From assembly GCF_018343625.1 (NCBI RefSeq), contig NZ_JAGYPG010000003.1, forward strand, positions 65,102 through 129,101: 64,000 nt of DNA, written 5' to 3'. Below, in pieces: positions 1-9,640 of the stretch. How positions within the stretch are numbered: the first letter of the stretch is position 1; every line of letters begins with the position of its first letter. The notes under the pieces are model-generated. The model was not told the DNA's origin, did not search any database, and saw only the letters and a program-made list of their open reading frames with translations. Origin of the DNA: Lederbergia citri. Lineage in GTDB: Bacteria; Bacillota; Bacilli; Bacillales; Bacillaceae_C. A program made the position numbers and the translations under genes.

Positions 1-163
1 ATAATACAATTTGTATCTTCACCCTTATACACTCCTTTGATGGCCGATATTGATCCCCTTTTGCATCAATTACGATAATATCTCCAAGATTGCTCTTAGA
101 ACGGCTAAGTTATCACCAACAGGAATCTTCACAGTTAATAAATTGCTTAAGAATAAGTTCCAT
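1..163 (-). pseudogene. Decayed coding fragment at the left edge
   Basis: Reading leftward, one frame opens with MELILKQF, meets two stops, then continues as a protein-like stretch containing SNLGDIIVIDAKGD that runs off the window. A second frame holds VKIPVGDNLAVLR. The alternation suggests a frameshifted gene, but I do not recognise the family and the case is weak. Confidence 0.2.
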
Positions 164-373
164 CGAATCCTACTTTACAAATTGAATATTTAATAAAATT
201 ATACAGTTGCTTGAATTCATTTAGAAATATAAAAAAGTTATTGTTTTCTATAAGATAAGGTTATTATTCCGGGGATGGCACCAACCATCGCTTAGCTGGG
301 TAGCCGTTGGAAAATGGGTATATCCCAAGCTTGGCATTAGGTATTGTTGCACAGAACTGGGATTGTAGTCGTG

Positions 374-490
374 ATGGCAGCTTTCATCAAATTCGGATAT
401 TTATTAGTAGTAGGTATTCTAATTCGTGTCCTAGGATTTATCGTTCCAATTCATATGCTAAGTGTCCATAGACCTGCGCTCAACTACTAG
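374..490 (+). pseudogene. Fragment of an unidentified membrane protein
   Basis: A 38-codon open stretch (MAAFIKFGYLLVVGI...) ends at a TAG. It is strongly hydrophobic, like one or two transmembrane segments with a short basic loop. No ribosome binding site is visible, and an adjacent frame just upstream also looks protein-like, so it reads as the 3' remnant of a transporter-type gene. The rest of 1-750 shows no intact gene. Confidence 0.25.
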
Positions 491-750
491 CAGGATTGTA
501 GAATTTTTTAACGAATAAATACATTCAAAGAAAGCTGCAGCCTCAAATACTCGGAATTGATTTGAAAACCGGCAATGGCGATCATCGACAAAGACTCTGA
601 AGTAAATCTCGTTCTAGGGGGAGGAAGGCGCAGGCAAGGAATGTCGTGTATGCAGAATGGTACGGAGCGAGACGGGGTGAACTGAAAACGCAAGCGATAA
701 TTTAGTAATTCACAACGAAAATAGCTAATTAAAAAAGGAGAATGTAGAAT

Positions 751-1410
751 ATGCTGAGCAAAAAAACGAATAATGCTGATGTTATCGGTTACTGTTGCAT
801 GAGATTTCCAGTCTCGGATTTGAAAAAGTCAGTAGATTTTTATTGCAATGTTTTGGGCTATGAATTGAATTCTGCAGATTTTCAGTTTGGAGAGGCACAT
901 GTTGCATTGAAAAATGGAAATGGTCCGGGTATTTTTTTGATGGAAACCAAAAAGGAAGATATCACACAATTGAAGTTTGTATTTCCTCGTTCATTCTTTA
1001 TCACAAACAGCACGGGACACGTGACGATGGTTGAGATATTAACGAATGATTTGCTTGCTTTGCATGAACGGATAAAACAAGCTGGAGCCGATATTGATAA
1101 AGAACCTGTATTTACTGACGATTTCGGTTATTTCACCTTTTATGATCCGGACGGGCACTATATTCGGGCGGTCGAAGAAAGAGGCGTGTATTTCGACTTG
1201 AAACAAAGAATGAGTTCAACCCTCAAACGGGATCTGACTGAGCATGAGAATCAATTGCTACGGGGGTTATGTGAAAAGCTAGTGTTGAACAGCAAAAGTT
1301 TCTTAGCTCCATCATCTCGGAAATTCGAGGTTATTGAGCGGGTGTCGCAAAATAATGAGGCATACAATAGGAACGGGGCGGAAGGCAGAGGAAGGAACTT
1401 AATTTACTAG
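751..1410 (+). CDS. VOC (glyoxalase/dioxygenase fold) family protein, possibly truncated
   Basis: Residues about 15-145 form a vicinal-oxygen-chelate domain. It starts with the typical strand MRFPVSDLKKSVDFY and ends with the FYDPDGHYI strand that carries the usual acidic metal-ligand region. The start has a good AAAGGAG site eight bases upstream. The roughly 70 residues after the domain (rich in K, R, N) match nothing I know. The frame stays open and protein-like after the TAG at 1408, up to a TGA at 1495 that overlaps the next start. The annotated end may therefore be a nonsense mutation. Substrate is unknown. Confidence 0.75.
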   Translation: MLSKKTNNADVIGYCCMRFPVSDLKKSVDFYCNVLGYELNSADFQFGEAHVALKNGNGPGIFLMETKKEDITQLKFVFPRSFFITNSTGHVTMVEILTNDLLALHERIKQAGADIDKEPVFTDDFGYFTFYDPDGHYIRAVEERGVYFDLKQRMSSTLKRDLTEHENQLLRGLCEKLVLNSKSFLAPSSRKFEVIERVSQNNEAYNRNGAEGRGRNLIY

Positions 1411-1497
1411 CTTCGGCTCAGCAGAAGGATTGATTATTTAAAGGATGTGAGAACGTTTGGGGATATCGTTATGGAAGCTTTAAAAGAGGGTATGTGA
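1408..1497 (+). other. In-frame continuation after the VOC stop codon
   Basis: Directly after the TAG the same frame reads RRIDYLKDVRTFGDI followed by VMEALKEGM and TGA. The ATG of the next gene begins on the A of that TGA (ATGTGATG). Such overlap is typical of a translationally coupled gene end, which supports an interrupted original frame. Confidence 0.35.
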
Positions 1498-2627
1498 TGA
1501 GAGATATGATAGCCAAAGAAATCAAACAAAATATTGTAGAAGAATGCGTTTCAAAAATTTTAAAAAATCGCATTGGATCGCTACAAGAGTTTCATATTGA
1601 GCCAATAGAAACGATTTCAAAGAACTTCATTACAAAAGGGTTATATAGAATTTCTGGTAAAGCAGTAGTCGACAACCATCAGCAAACTTGGTCACTGATT
1701 TTAAAAATCATTCATCCAGAAAGTGATGAAAAGGATGTTCCTCAGCATCATAATTATTGGAAACGAGAAGCACTTGTATTTCAAGCCAATTTCTTAGTCG
1801 AGTGCCCTCAAAATATCCGTACACCACGATGCTACGCAGTAGAAGAAAAAGAAGACAAATCTATTTGGCTTTATTTAGAAGATATACCTGGCAACCATGA
1901 ACCTTACTGGACAGAAGAAAATCTCTGTTTTATCGCCAAGGAATTAGGGGAATTTCAAGGAGTCTACGCGGTAGGAAATAAAAAATTGCCTGATGCATCA
2001 TGGATATGCAAGGCTTGGCTATTATCATGGGTTAAGGGGTGTAAGCAATACATAGAACATCCTGCTGTATATTACGAGCAAATTAAAGATAAACCACATA
2101 TTGATAAAATTTTTGCAGCATATGAAGCATTAAATGATGAACTAGAAGATCATTTAGCGATTCTGAAAAAATGTCCTCAAACAGTGTCCCATCAAGATTT
2201 AAGTAAGCAAAACATATTCATAACAAAAAATAATGATGATGAAAATCAAGTGGCATTTATCGATTGGCAGTTTTTAAGTATTTCTGCTTTAGGTGAGGAT
2301 TTAGCGAAAATGTTTGGTGTTGCGTTAAGTCAAGGTGATATCCCATTGGATAAAGCAAAGCATTACGAGGAAGCTTTATTTCATGCATACATAAAAGGCT
2401 TAGCGCTAGCAGGTTGGAAGGGCGATATTCAATTGGTACGCTACGCTTTTTGTATTAGTGTAGCAGCGAGAAGCTTTTGGGAAACTCCAAAGCTATTTAA
2501 ACTGCTTGCACATAAAACAAATGATACGGAACATTCTAGAAATATCAAACAACTCAACCGAATTGTTAATCTGCAAGTTTCTTATGCAAAAGAAGCAGAA
2601 GAATTAATTCATCAACTTAGATTTTAA
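1497..2627 (+). CDS. Aminoglycoside-phosphotransferase-like kinase family protein
   Basis: A 376-residue protein with the APH/choline-kinase fold signatures. The catalytic-loop motif HQDLSKQN is at about 232-239 and the metal-binding FIDWQ at about 254-258, followed by a helical C-terminal lobe. Family members phosphorylate small molecules (aminoglycosides, macrolides, choline, methylthioribose); nothing here identifies the substrate. The ATG at 1497 lies six bases after GAGGG. A GTG at 1494 is a possible alternative. It overlaps the end of the open frame that follows the VOC gene, suggesting a two-gene operon. Confidence 0.8.
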   Translation: MRDMIAKEIKQNIVEECVSKILKNRIGSLQEFHIEPIETISKNFITKGLYRISGKAVVDNHQQTWSLILKIIHPESDEKDVPQHHNYWKREALVFQANFLVECPQNIRTPRCYAVEEKEDKSIWLYLEDIPGNHEPYWTEENLCFIAKELGEFQGVYAVGNKKLPDASWICKAWLLSWVKGCKQYIEHPAVYYEQIKDKPHIDKIFAAYEALNDELEDHLAILKKCPQTVSHQDLSKQNIFITKNNDDENQVAFIDWQFLSISALGEDLAKMFGVALSQGDIPLDKAKHYEEALFHAYIKGLALAGWKGDIQLVRYAFCISVAARSFWETPKLFKLLAHKTNDTEHSRNIKQLNRIVNLQVSYAKEAEELIHQLRF

Positions 2628-2876
2628 AAATTGATTAATGTTATAAAGAGGACTTGTGAAAAAATGTACTTAAACAATTAGGGAGGATTAGTTTGAAGAA
2701 CGAATAAGGTGACACGGAACGAATAACAAAAGTAGAGGGTCTATCTAAATCAATCAACCTCATAATATAAACTTGTAGAATAGCGATCCTTTATTCGATC
2801 CTAGGTATAAGAGAAGATTGTCGCAATTCAGAAACGAACACAGTTCATTAAGAAAAATATAGGAGCGTGAGGGATT

Positions 2877-3377
2877 TTGGACAGTCGAACTATAGTAATT
2901 GACCTTCTCTTAAGGAAATACAAAGCAGACCAGAAATGGACGCGCATGGTAATTGAACAATTGTCTGAAGAGGATATCGTATGGTCACCTACACCCGAGA
3001 GTAACAGCATCGCTAATTTGGTAGCACACATTTCAGGGGCTGTACACCAATGGTTTGAAACCGCATACTTTGGTGCTCCTTATATCGACGACAGGAGTAA
3101 AGAATTCGAACGAGGTCTGCAAATGTCAAAAGAGCAAGCATTGGAGCTTTTTAAGAAATCATACGACTGCATCATACAAGTTCTTGAAATCATGAAAGCA
3201 AACCCTGAAAAGTTATTGGAGCAACCTTATTTAAATTTTCCCACGTTCAACGGTGCCTTAGATAATCAAGCCACTATTTTAGAAATGCTTCTTCATCAAT
3301 TCAGACATTTGCCTAGTCACACGGGACAAATCATTTACATTGCAAAAATGAGGAAGGGGCATCTAGTGTGGGAATAG
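2877..3377 (+). CDS. DinB/DUF1572-type four-helix protein
   Basis: A 166-residue protein of the DinB-like superfamily. These are four-helix bundles that usually bind a metal through three histidines. A histidine lies in LVAHISGAVHQW (about 49-60) and others in the C-terminal HQFRHLPSHTGQI segment, a hallmark of the group. Some relatives are bacillithiol- or mycothiol-dependent enzymes, others are DNA-damage-inducible proteins of unknown role. It starts with TTG after AGGAGCG. It is one of four DinB-type genes in the window. Confidence 0.8.
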   Translation: MDSRTIVIDLLLRKYKADQKWTRMVIEQLSEEDIVWSPTPESNSIANLVAHISGAVHQWFETAYFGAPYIDDRSKEFERGLQMSKEQALELFKKSYDCIIQVLEIMKANPEKLLEQPYLNFPTFNGALDNQATILEMLLHQFRHLPSHTGQIIYIAKMRKGHLVWE

Positions 3378-3407
3378 CACTTAGATCGATATGGACGATT
3401 GCACATT

Positions 3408-3462
3408 AAAAGCAGCTCCAGTCTAGTTCTTTCGAAATCTAAGTCCGTCACTGCTTTTTTTT
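3408..3462 (+). terminator. Probable terminator after the DUF1572 gene
   Basis: AAAAGCAG and CTGCTTTT can pair around a 36-base region, followed by a run of eight Ts. The long loop makes it a moderate call. Confidence 0.5.
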
Positions 3463-3558
3463 AAACGAGTCAACAAGAGGTATCACTATTTCACTATTAA
3501 TCTTCTGACTTTTAAATAAGTAATCATAAGTAAAACAGATCATGCAAGGAGGGTTTTA

Positions 3559-4053
3559 ATGGATGACTTTGTAGGTAAGGCAGAGCTTTTACGGCGTCTT
3601 CACTATGGATACAAGCATTTTAACACCAGTATCGGGAGACTTTCACCTGAGCAGATGGAAATACCGGGAGTGAACGGTAAATGGAGTATAAAAGAGGTTA
3701 TATCGCATTTTATAGCCCATGAACAGTTTGCGCTGTCTGAATTGCGCTTTGCATTAGCGGGAAAACAATATAAAGCTGAAGAAACTAACATCGATCGTTT
3801 CAATGAGGCGGCGGTCGCTGAGCGGCGTGATTGGACTGTAGAACAAGTTCAACAGTCTTGGGACGACTCCTTTAGAGAAGTTATTGCGGTCGTTAAAGAA
3901 CTACCCGATACCGCATTTGACCCATGGGGAGGTTTTACACGAATATTGGGAGATACAGTTGATGGTGCACTTGGAAATAATACTTACAGCCATTATGAGG
4001 AGCATCTTCTAACAATAATGCCTTGGATTGAACATCAGTCAAAAGATAATTAA
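3559..4053 (+). CDS. DinB superfamily / ClbS-DfsB-like protein
   Basis: A 164-residue helical protein. The segment NGKWSIKEVISHFIAHEQF (about 34-52) matches the helix that carries the first metal-ligand histidine of DinB-like proteins, and HYEEHL near residue 147 supplies a later one. The overall pattern resembles the DfsB/ClbS branch (DUF1706), whose best-known member ClbS protects against colibactin; that role cannot be inferred here. The start follows AAGGAGGG. It is monocistronic. Confidence 0.75.
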   Translation: MDDFVGKAELLRRLHYGYKHFNTSIGRLSPEQMEIPGVNGKWSIKEVISHFIAHEQFALSELRFALAGKQYKAEETNIDRFNEAAVAERRDWTVEQVQQSWDDSFREVIAVVKELPDTAFDPWGGFTRILGDTVDGALGNNTYSHYEEHLLTIMPWIEHQSKDN

Positions 4054-4262
4054 TATAAAAATAATAATAAGTAGTCCTCCATAAGGAGATTAGTGTTATA
4101 ATGTGCCCTGATGAATGTGGGTTTGATACCTTTTCCTACGAACGGTGTGTTAATAGGGCATAGTCCTGAATCGGGTGCAGGAATTGACGCGAGCCGTTGG
4201 GTATAGTGTTGTAAAAGATTTAACAATCGAAGGCTGGGTTGACACGATATGGAAATCAGTCG

Positions 4263-4361
4263 TTTCTTACCGGAGATATTGGTTTTCAGGCAAGCGGTTC
4301 AACTGTACAATTTGATAATGTTAAGGTGACCACTTTTAAAGGAGGCTCAAGTGTTTGTTAA
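4263..4361 (+). pseudogene. Relic of a concanavalin-like (DUF1080/LamG-type) carbohydrate-binding domain
   Basis: An open stretch reads FLTGDIGFQASGSTVQFDNV followed by KVTTFKGG and a stop. This is the typical last beta strands of jelly-roll domains in secreted glycosidases and sugar-binding proteins. The preceding 200 bases hold related-looking pieces in other frames. No intact gene remains, so this is the 3' remnant of a lost extracellular enzyme. Confidence 0.45.
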
Positions 4362-4467
4362 GCATACGTTTACAATGCTTGGTCAGGAATGGAATATAGT
4401 AGCTGAACCTATTGAGGTAAACGTATCAGAATAATGAATTGTTTATTTTCTAACGCACACATTGTAG

Positions 4468-4500
4468 AAGCAGCGATTAAGTTCCGCTGCTTTTTATTTT
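4468..4500 (+). terminator. Intrinsic terminator
   Basis: AAGCAGCG and CGCTGCTT form an eight-base-pair stem with a nine-base loop, followed by TTTATTTT. It lies after the relic at 4263-4361 and probably once served that gene. Confidence 0.7.
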
Positions 4501-4579
4501 AATATTAGACTATCTTTAAATTATATTTAAGAACTTACAAGCATTTATTTTAATAATTTAACTAACTCGTTGTTTTATA

Positions 4580-5845
4580 TCATTCAGTCGTTATTGGTTT
4601 GTTTGTAATTGAACGAATTCGTGGTATAGCACGCAACATTGCCCAACGCATTAGGGGATTCTTAATGGTGAATCGCTTCATCATCGCCTTTGATGTTTCA
4701 ACTTCACGAAACGCATACTTGCTCATCTCCTCTTGATAGGAGCCAATCGCCTTCTCAAGTGATTCGCTTTGAATCACAGCTGCTTCAAGTTTTTCAGCGA
4801 GAAGAGCTGCATCACGTAAAGCTGTATTACCTCCATGTGATCCAGTAGGGGGCATGACGTGTAATGCATCTCCCATAAAGGTTGTTCGGGGGACTGACCA
4901 TGCAGTTGGCTTTTTTCCTGCTCTAAATTTTACTGCCATAGTGTAATCAACATCAGCTTGCTTCACAAGACGTTGCAGCACCGGATGAAAGTCTTGGGTA
5001 ATCTCCTGCGCAAAACGTTGCAACATCTCGGAACTAAGTTTTCCTTGAGGCTCGGGAAATTGCTCCTTCGGCAAGACAAGCCCCCACATCACATAATCAT
5101 CAGTGATTGGAGGTATTTGATTTACTCCGAAACGGGCAAAAGCTGTTTGCGGTGCCTCACCGAAGCGCATTGTAGTAAAAAAGAATCCAAGATTCGATGG
5201 TCCCATTGCAAATACTCCACTAGTCTTCAGTGAGCTAGGAACTACCGAGCCTTCGTTTTGATCAAGTAGCGTGCGACCATAAATTCCCCAACTGTTGATA
5301 TCTTCTGGTTCATAATCCGGCAAAAACTGCTTACGAAGGACTGAGTTTACACCATCAGCACCGACCACGAGCGAAGCATGTATATAATCTCCATCCGAAA
5401 AATAAAGCGTTGCTCCTTCAGAGGTTGTCTCAGCACGTATCGCTTCTTTACCAAAATGGACCCTATCTTGAAGCCCTTCCAGCATAATAGTTCGTAGTGT
5501 TTGGCGATCTATTTGCCGTGGCGTACGCAAGTCAGTGCCGCTCGGATCGCCTTTAAAAGTAAGTCTGAATATCTCTCCAAGCTCCTGATTAGTTACCCGA
5601 AAATAACTAGTCTCATCAATAGGTGAAGTAGTGGCAAGAAACAGCTTAAATAATTGTGGCGGCAGACATCGCTGAAGTGCTGCGATGCCGTGTTCATCAA
5701 TAGTGATCCGATATCCCTGGCGACGAGCATGTGGCGCCAAATCACGTTCATAAACTTGCACATCGAATCCAGCACGAAGCAATGAATGAGCCAAGCACAA
5801 TCCACTTAAACCAGCACCGCAGATTGCTACTGAAATCGTAGACAA
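4580..5845 (-). CDS. FAD-dependent monooxygenase (PHBH/class A type)
   Basis: A 421-residue flavoprotein with the three FAD motifs of class A aromatic hydroxylases. GAGLSG is at 10-15 in the first Rossmann strand. The DG motif VVGADGVNSVLR lies near 165. The GD motif MGDALHVMPPTGSHGGN lies near 325. Relatives hydroxylate phenols or inactivate antibiotics (TetX, rifampicin monooxygenases), so the substrate is open. An AGGAGATG site precedes the ATG. It is divergent from a MarR gene with a palindromic operator in between, so inducible repression by that regulator is likely. Confidence 0.88.
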   Translation of the reverse strand: MSTISVAICGAGLSGLCLAHSLLRAGFDVQVYERDLAPHARRQGYRITIDEHGIAALQRCLPPQLFKLFLATTSPIDETSYFRVTNQELGEIFRLTFKGDPSGTDLRTPRQIDRQTLRTIMLEGLQDRVHFGKEAIRAETTSEGATLYFSDGDYIHASLVVGADGVNSVLRKQFLPDYEPEDINSWGIYGRTLLDQNEGSVVPSSLKTSGVFAMGPSNLGFFFTTMRFGEAPQTAFARFGVNQIPPITDDYVMWGLVLPKEQFPEPQGKLSSEMLQRFAQEITQDFHPVLQRLVKQADVDYTMAVKFRAGKKPTAWSVPRTTFMGDALHVMPPTGSHGGNTALRDAALLAEKLEAAVIQSESLEKAIGSYQEEMSKYAFREVETSKAMMKRFTIKNPLMRWAMLRAIPRIRSITNKPITTE

Positions 5846-5919
5846 TTTTAATACATCTCCTTTTTTAGTTCTTTAATTGACAACTAATTATTGATAAAAT
5901 GGAAGTGACTTAAATTATT

Positions 5920-5935
5920 TTATCTCACGAGATAA
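5920..5935. promoter_or_regulatory. Palindromic operator for the divergent MarR regulator
   Basis: TTATCTC-AC-GAGATAA is a perfect seven-base inverted repeat about 26 bases before the marR start. The size fits MarR dimers. Position suggests control of both the regulator and the monooxygenase. Confidence 0.6.
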
Positions 5936-5961
5936 GATAATAATAAATGGAGGCTATATAA

Positions 5962-6417
5962 ATGTCAATGAATAAAATCATAAACAATCTTACGGAAGAA
6001 TTACGAAATAACAGTACAGCAACGATTATGTTTCACCAAGCGATTGGTATGAAGTTAGGATTAAATCCTACCGATCACAAATGTTTAGATGTCATATTGA
6101 AGAACCAACCTATTACTGCTGGTCGTCTTTCCGATTTAACAGGATTAACAACGGGTGCTATCACTGGAGTTTTAGATAGGTTAGAGAAAGTGGGGTATAT
6201 CATTCGAGTAAAAGATCCGCAAGACAAAAGACGTGTTTTCATTCACTTAGATCAAAAAAAGGCGGAAAAAGATATTTTACCTCTCTTCCATACATTTGGT
6301 ACAGAATTGAATCAAATGTTATCGAGTTATGAGGAAAAGGAGCTTCAAACCATTCTTGATTTTATTAGACAAAGCAATTGCTTGTTAAAAGATTTTACGG
6401 AAAAAATGATTAAATGA
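5962..6417 (+). CDS. MarR family transcriptional regulator
   Basis: A 151-residue protein with a winged helix-turn-helix at about 45-105. The recognition region is LTGLTTGAITGVLDRLEKVG and the wing contains KDPQDKRRV. N- and C-terminal helices would form the dimer. MarR proteins are small-ligand-responsive repressors. Divergence from the FAD monooxygenase and the intervening palindrome point to that gene as its target. The start follows TGGAGGC. Confidence 0.9.
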   Translation: MSMNKIINNLTEELRNNSTATIMFHQAIGMKLGLNPTDHKCLDVILKNQPITAGRLSDLTGLTTGAITGVLDRLEKVGYIIRVKDPQDKRRVFIHLDQKKAEKDILPLFHTFGTELNQMLSSYEEKELQTILDFIRQSNCLLKDFTEKMIK

Positions 6418-6594
6418 CACAGTGATTATCCCTATAGCTATTAATAAGTTCCGTTTTTTAAAATATAATTGGAACTTAGATATAATACATCTGTTTATTA
6501 CCCGAAAAATCATTAAAGACTTAAAAGAGGGCTTAGAGCCGAGAGGGGAAGGGATTGGGGAGATTTAAAGGGAAATAGATTCACTGTTACACTA

Positions 6595-6618
6595 CCCCTT
6601 TAAATTAAAGGGGTTTTT
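6595..6618 (+). terminator. Intrinsic terminator
   Basis: CCCCTTTAA-A-TTAAAGGGG followed by five Ts. The 180 bases between the marR stop and this hairpin hold no recognisable gene. Confidence 0.7.
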
Positions 6619-6893
6619 ATGTCCAAAAGAAGAACATCTGAGTCGAGAAGTGAAAAAAGTAGAAAGTTCTAGTATTGGTGCGGATTATAAACAGTATTTG
6701 AAGATTCAAGATGTATTTCCTTTAGGCAACTCTACTCACTTAAGGGGAACTCAAGGTATAGAAGGATACAATTGCAAAAAGGGAATAAATACTATACAAC
6801 GAACCGCGTTAAAGACTATTAAAGTCCAAAAGGAGGTTCGAGCAAGGCCAAAACCTCGTAAAATTAACTGGTATAGAGCAAACGGCAAATTGC
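6619..6893. other. Gene-poor stretch
   Basis: An 84-codon open frame crosses this interval, but it has no ribosome binding site, an irregular composition and no recognisable motif. I see no other feature. Confidence 0.3.
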
Positions 6894-7511
6894 TCATTTT
6901 GTAGAGTTTGATTTAATATAAAAAAACATAAACGATAAACATACCACAATATACACAATCCAAAATGGCATGTCGAAAATATATGACTTAGGTGACATCT
7001 TATATGGAGCTAGTGTGTGTTTAAATAAGATTTTGTAGATGAGAGAAAACGGAATATAACTAATGAGCCATATATTAATTAACCAAAAGTTTCTCTTGGC
7101 TTTTATCTTAGATTCTTTTGAGGAAACATACATCCCTACTACAAAAATCATAAGACCAAGTGCTACAACTATAACCCCTATTACGATTGCTCCCATTGGT
7201 TGCTGTTTTTCAGACCAAATAAACCAAGCTAAGATTAAACCAATAAAATTAAGCCCTGTAGCTATCACTGTAAAAATATGAGCATTTATATTTTTCTTTT
7301 GTTTTTTTTCATCTTCGATACCTTTAATAAGATAATCCGTAGTTACTTCAAAGAACTCGCTTAACAGAACTATTTTATCCAGATCGGGAGTAGATTGTTT
7401 ACTTTCCCATTTCGAAACTGCTTGTCGTGATACGCCAATTTTATCTGCGAGTCCTTCTTGAGATATCCCTCTTGCCATTCTCAAATTATGTATTCTTTCT
7501 GATATATTCAT
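6894..7511 (-). CDS. XRE-family regulator with membrane-spanning C-terminus
   Basis: The N-terminal 65 residues form a Cro/CI-type helix-turn-helix (ISQEGLADKIGVSRQAVSKW, about 16-35). A linker follows, then four hydrophobic segments (about 85-100, 110-130, 140-160 and 180-200). This architecture occurs often in Firmicutes and suggests a DNA-binding protein tethered to the membrane, perhaps sensing envelope state. The ATG at 7511 is preceded by AAAGGAG at good spacing; an upstream in-frame start at 7541 lacks one. It is divergent from the marR-paiAB operon. Confidence 0.82.
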   Translation of the reverse strand: MNISERIHNLRMARGISQEGLADKIGVSRQAVSKWESKQSTPDLDKIVLLSEFFEVTTDYLIKGIEDEKKQKKNINAHIFTVIATGLNFIGLILAWFIWSEKQQPMGAIVIGVIVVALGLMIFVVGMYVSSKESKIKAKRNFWLINIWLISYIPFSLIYKILFKHTLAPYKMSPKSYIFDMPFWIVYIVVCLSFMFFYIKSNSTK

Positions 7512-7598
7512 AGTAATCACTCCTTTTATCAGTATTACCATAGCAAATCCTCCGGTTGCATTTCTAGCAATTTTACATTACTGTTTGTCAACCGTCAG

Positions 7599-7612
7599 TT
7601 GCATATATGCAA
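7599..7612. promoter_or_regulatory. Perfect palindrome upstream of the XRE gene
   Basis: TTGCATATATGCAA is a 14-base perfect palindrome about 90 bases upstream of the XRE start. It could bind the XRE protein itself. This is inferred from symmetry and position only. Confidence 0.4.
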
Positions 7613-7716
7613 GGTTCAATCATTTCATAAAAATAGTGCAAAAATCTATTTGAAAAATTTTTCAAAATGGATTTTTTTTATTGATGTAAAATATGGAAGA
7701 ATAAAAGGATTAATTT

Positions 7717-7736
7717 TTTGTTGTAAGTGCAATAAA
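7717..7736. promoter_or_regulatory. Second, imperfect copy of the MarR operator
   Basis: TTTGTTGTA-AG-TGCAATAAA has the same length and half-site spacing as the perfect palindrome 47 bases downstream, with two mismatches. A paired site suggests cooperative autoregulation. Confidence 0.55.
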
Positions 7737-7763
7737 AATAGAATAAATTAAACATATAGCATC

Positions 7764-7783
7764 TTTGTTGCAACTGCAACAAA
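7764..7783. promoter_or_regulatory. MarR operator upstream of the marR-paiAB operon
   Basis: TTTGTTGCA-AC-TGCAACAAA is a perfect nine-base inverted repeat ending about 20 bases before the marR start, placed to block transcription. Confidence 0.65.
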
Positions 7784-7804
7784 ATATGTAAAAAGGAGAT
7801 CATT

Positions 7805-8796
<992 letters not shown>

Positions 8797-8818
8797 CTTT
8801 TTTGAAAGGAGGCTTATT

Positions 8819-9448
8819 ATGTTTATTCCAAAACATTTTAAGGTCACAAATGTTGAAGAAATTTGGGATTTTGTTCAAGAAAACTCTTTTGGCACGGTTG
8901 TCACAACTGAACAAGGAAAACCAATTGCCACTCATTTGCCCTTAGGCTTAAATAAAATAGGTGATGATTACTATATTACTGGGCATATAGCTTATGCAAA
9001 CCCTCAATGGAAAACGTTCGAGGTTGCGAATGAAAATGTTCTTGTTATGTTTCAAGGTCCACATGCTTATATTTCATCATCTTGGTATAAACATGAAAAT
9101 GTACCAACATGGAATTACCAAGCTGTCCATGTATATGGAACAGCTAGTATTATGAGTGAACAAGAGTTGGAAGAAGACCTTATGCTGTTATTACAAAAAT
9201 ACGAACGCCATCGTAATAATGCTGCTTTTTGGGAAAATCTATCTCCAAAAGCTAAAAAGCAAATAAAAGGGATAGTTGGATTTAAGATAAAAGTAGGAGA
9301 AATTCAGGCTGCATATAAATTAAGTCAAAACCGAAATGAAACGGATTATATTAACATCATTGATAACTTACAAAATGAAGGAAATCCAAATTCGAAACAA
9401 ATGGCAGAACTGATGGAAAAGAGATTAAAAAATCACATAAACCCATAA
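8819..9448 (+). CDS. paiB: PaiB, FMN-binding-type negative regulator
   Basis: A 209-residue protein of the PaiB family (split-barrel flavin-binding fold). Typical blocks are MFIPKHFKV at the start, HLPLGL near 40, GPHAYISSSWY near 80 and VPTWNYQAVHVYG near 100. In B. subtilis PaiB is reported to reduce sporulation and protease gene expression together with PaiA. A strong AAAGGAGGC site precedes it, 22 bases after paiA, in the same operon. Confidence 0.93.
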   Translation: MFIPKHFKVTNVEEIWDFVQENSFGTVVTTEQGKPIATHLPLGLNKIGDDYYITGHIAYANPQWKTFEVANENVLVMFQGPHAYISSSWYKHENVPTWNYQAVHVYGTASIMSEQELEEDLMLLLQKYERHRNNAAFWENLSPKAKKQIKGIVGFKIKVGEIQAAYKLSQNRNETDYINIIDNLQNEGNPNSKQMAELMEKRLKNHINP

Positions 9449-9580
9449 ATACATTAAATTCTAATATGTACTATGACTTGAAGAAAAAAAAATCGGAAGA
9501 ACCACTAACGAATTGTTAAATAATATAGAGTACTGAATATAAATCGTAGAAGTCAATAAGTCCAATTCTTAAAAAACAAA

Positions 9581-9622
9581 GAAGATAATCACTTAATTAA
9601 TGTAGATTATCTTCTTCTTCAT
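9581..9622 (+). terminator. Terminator between the convergent paiB and ykkD genes
   Basis: GAAGATAATC and GATTATCTTC pair as a perfect ten-base stem with a 14-base loop, followed by a pyrimidine-rich tract. It could serve both directions. Confidence 0.55.
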
Positions 9623-9640
9623 TCTAAAAGGATAAATCTT

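Noticed and set aside
6650..6904. An 84-codon plus-strand frame
   Set aside because: No start signal, irregular composition, and its end overlaps the 3' end of the XRE gene on the other strand.
7063..7281. Open frames on the strand opposite the XRE gene
   Set aside because: They are antisense to a well-supported coding region and show no independent signals.
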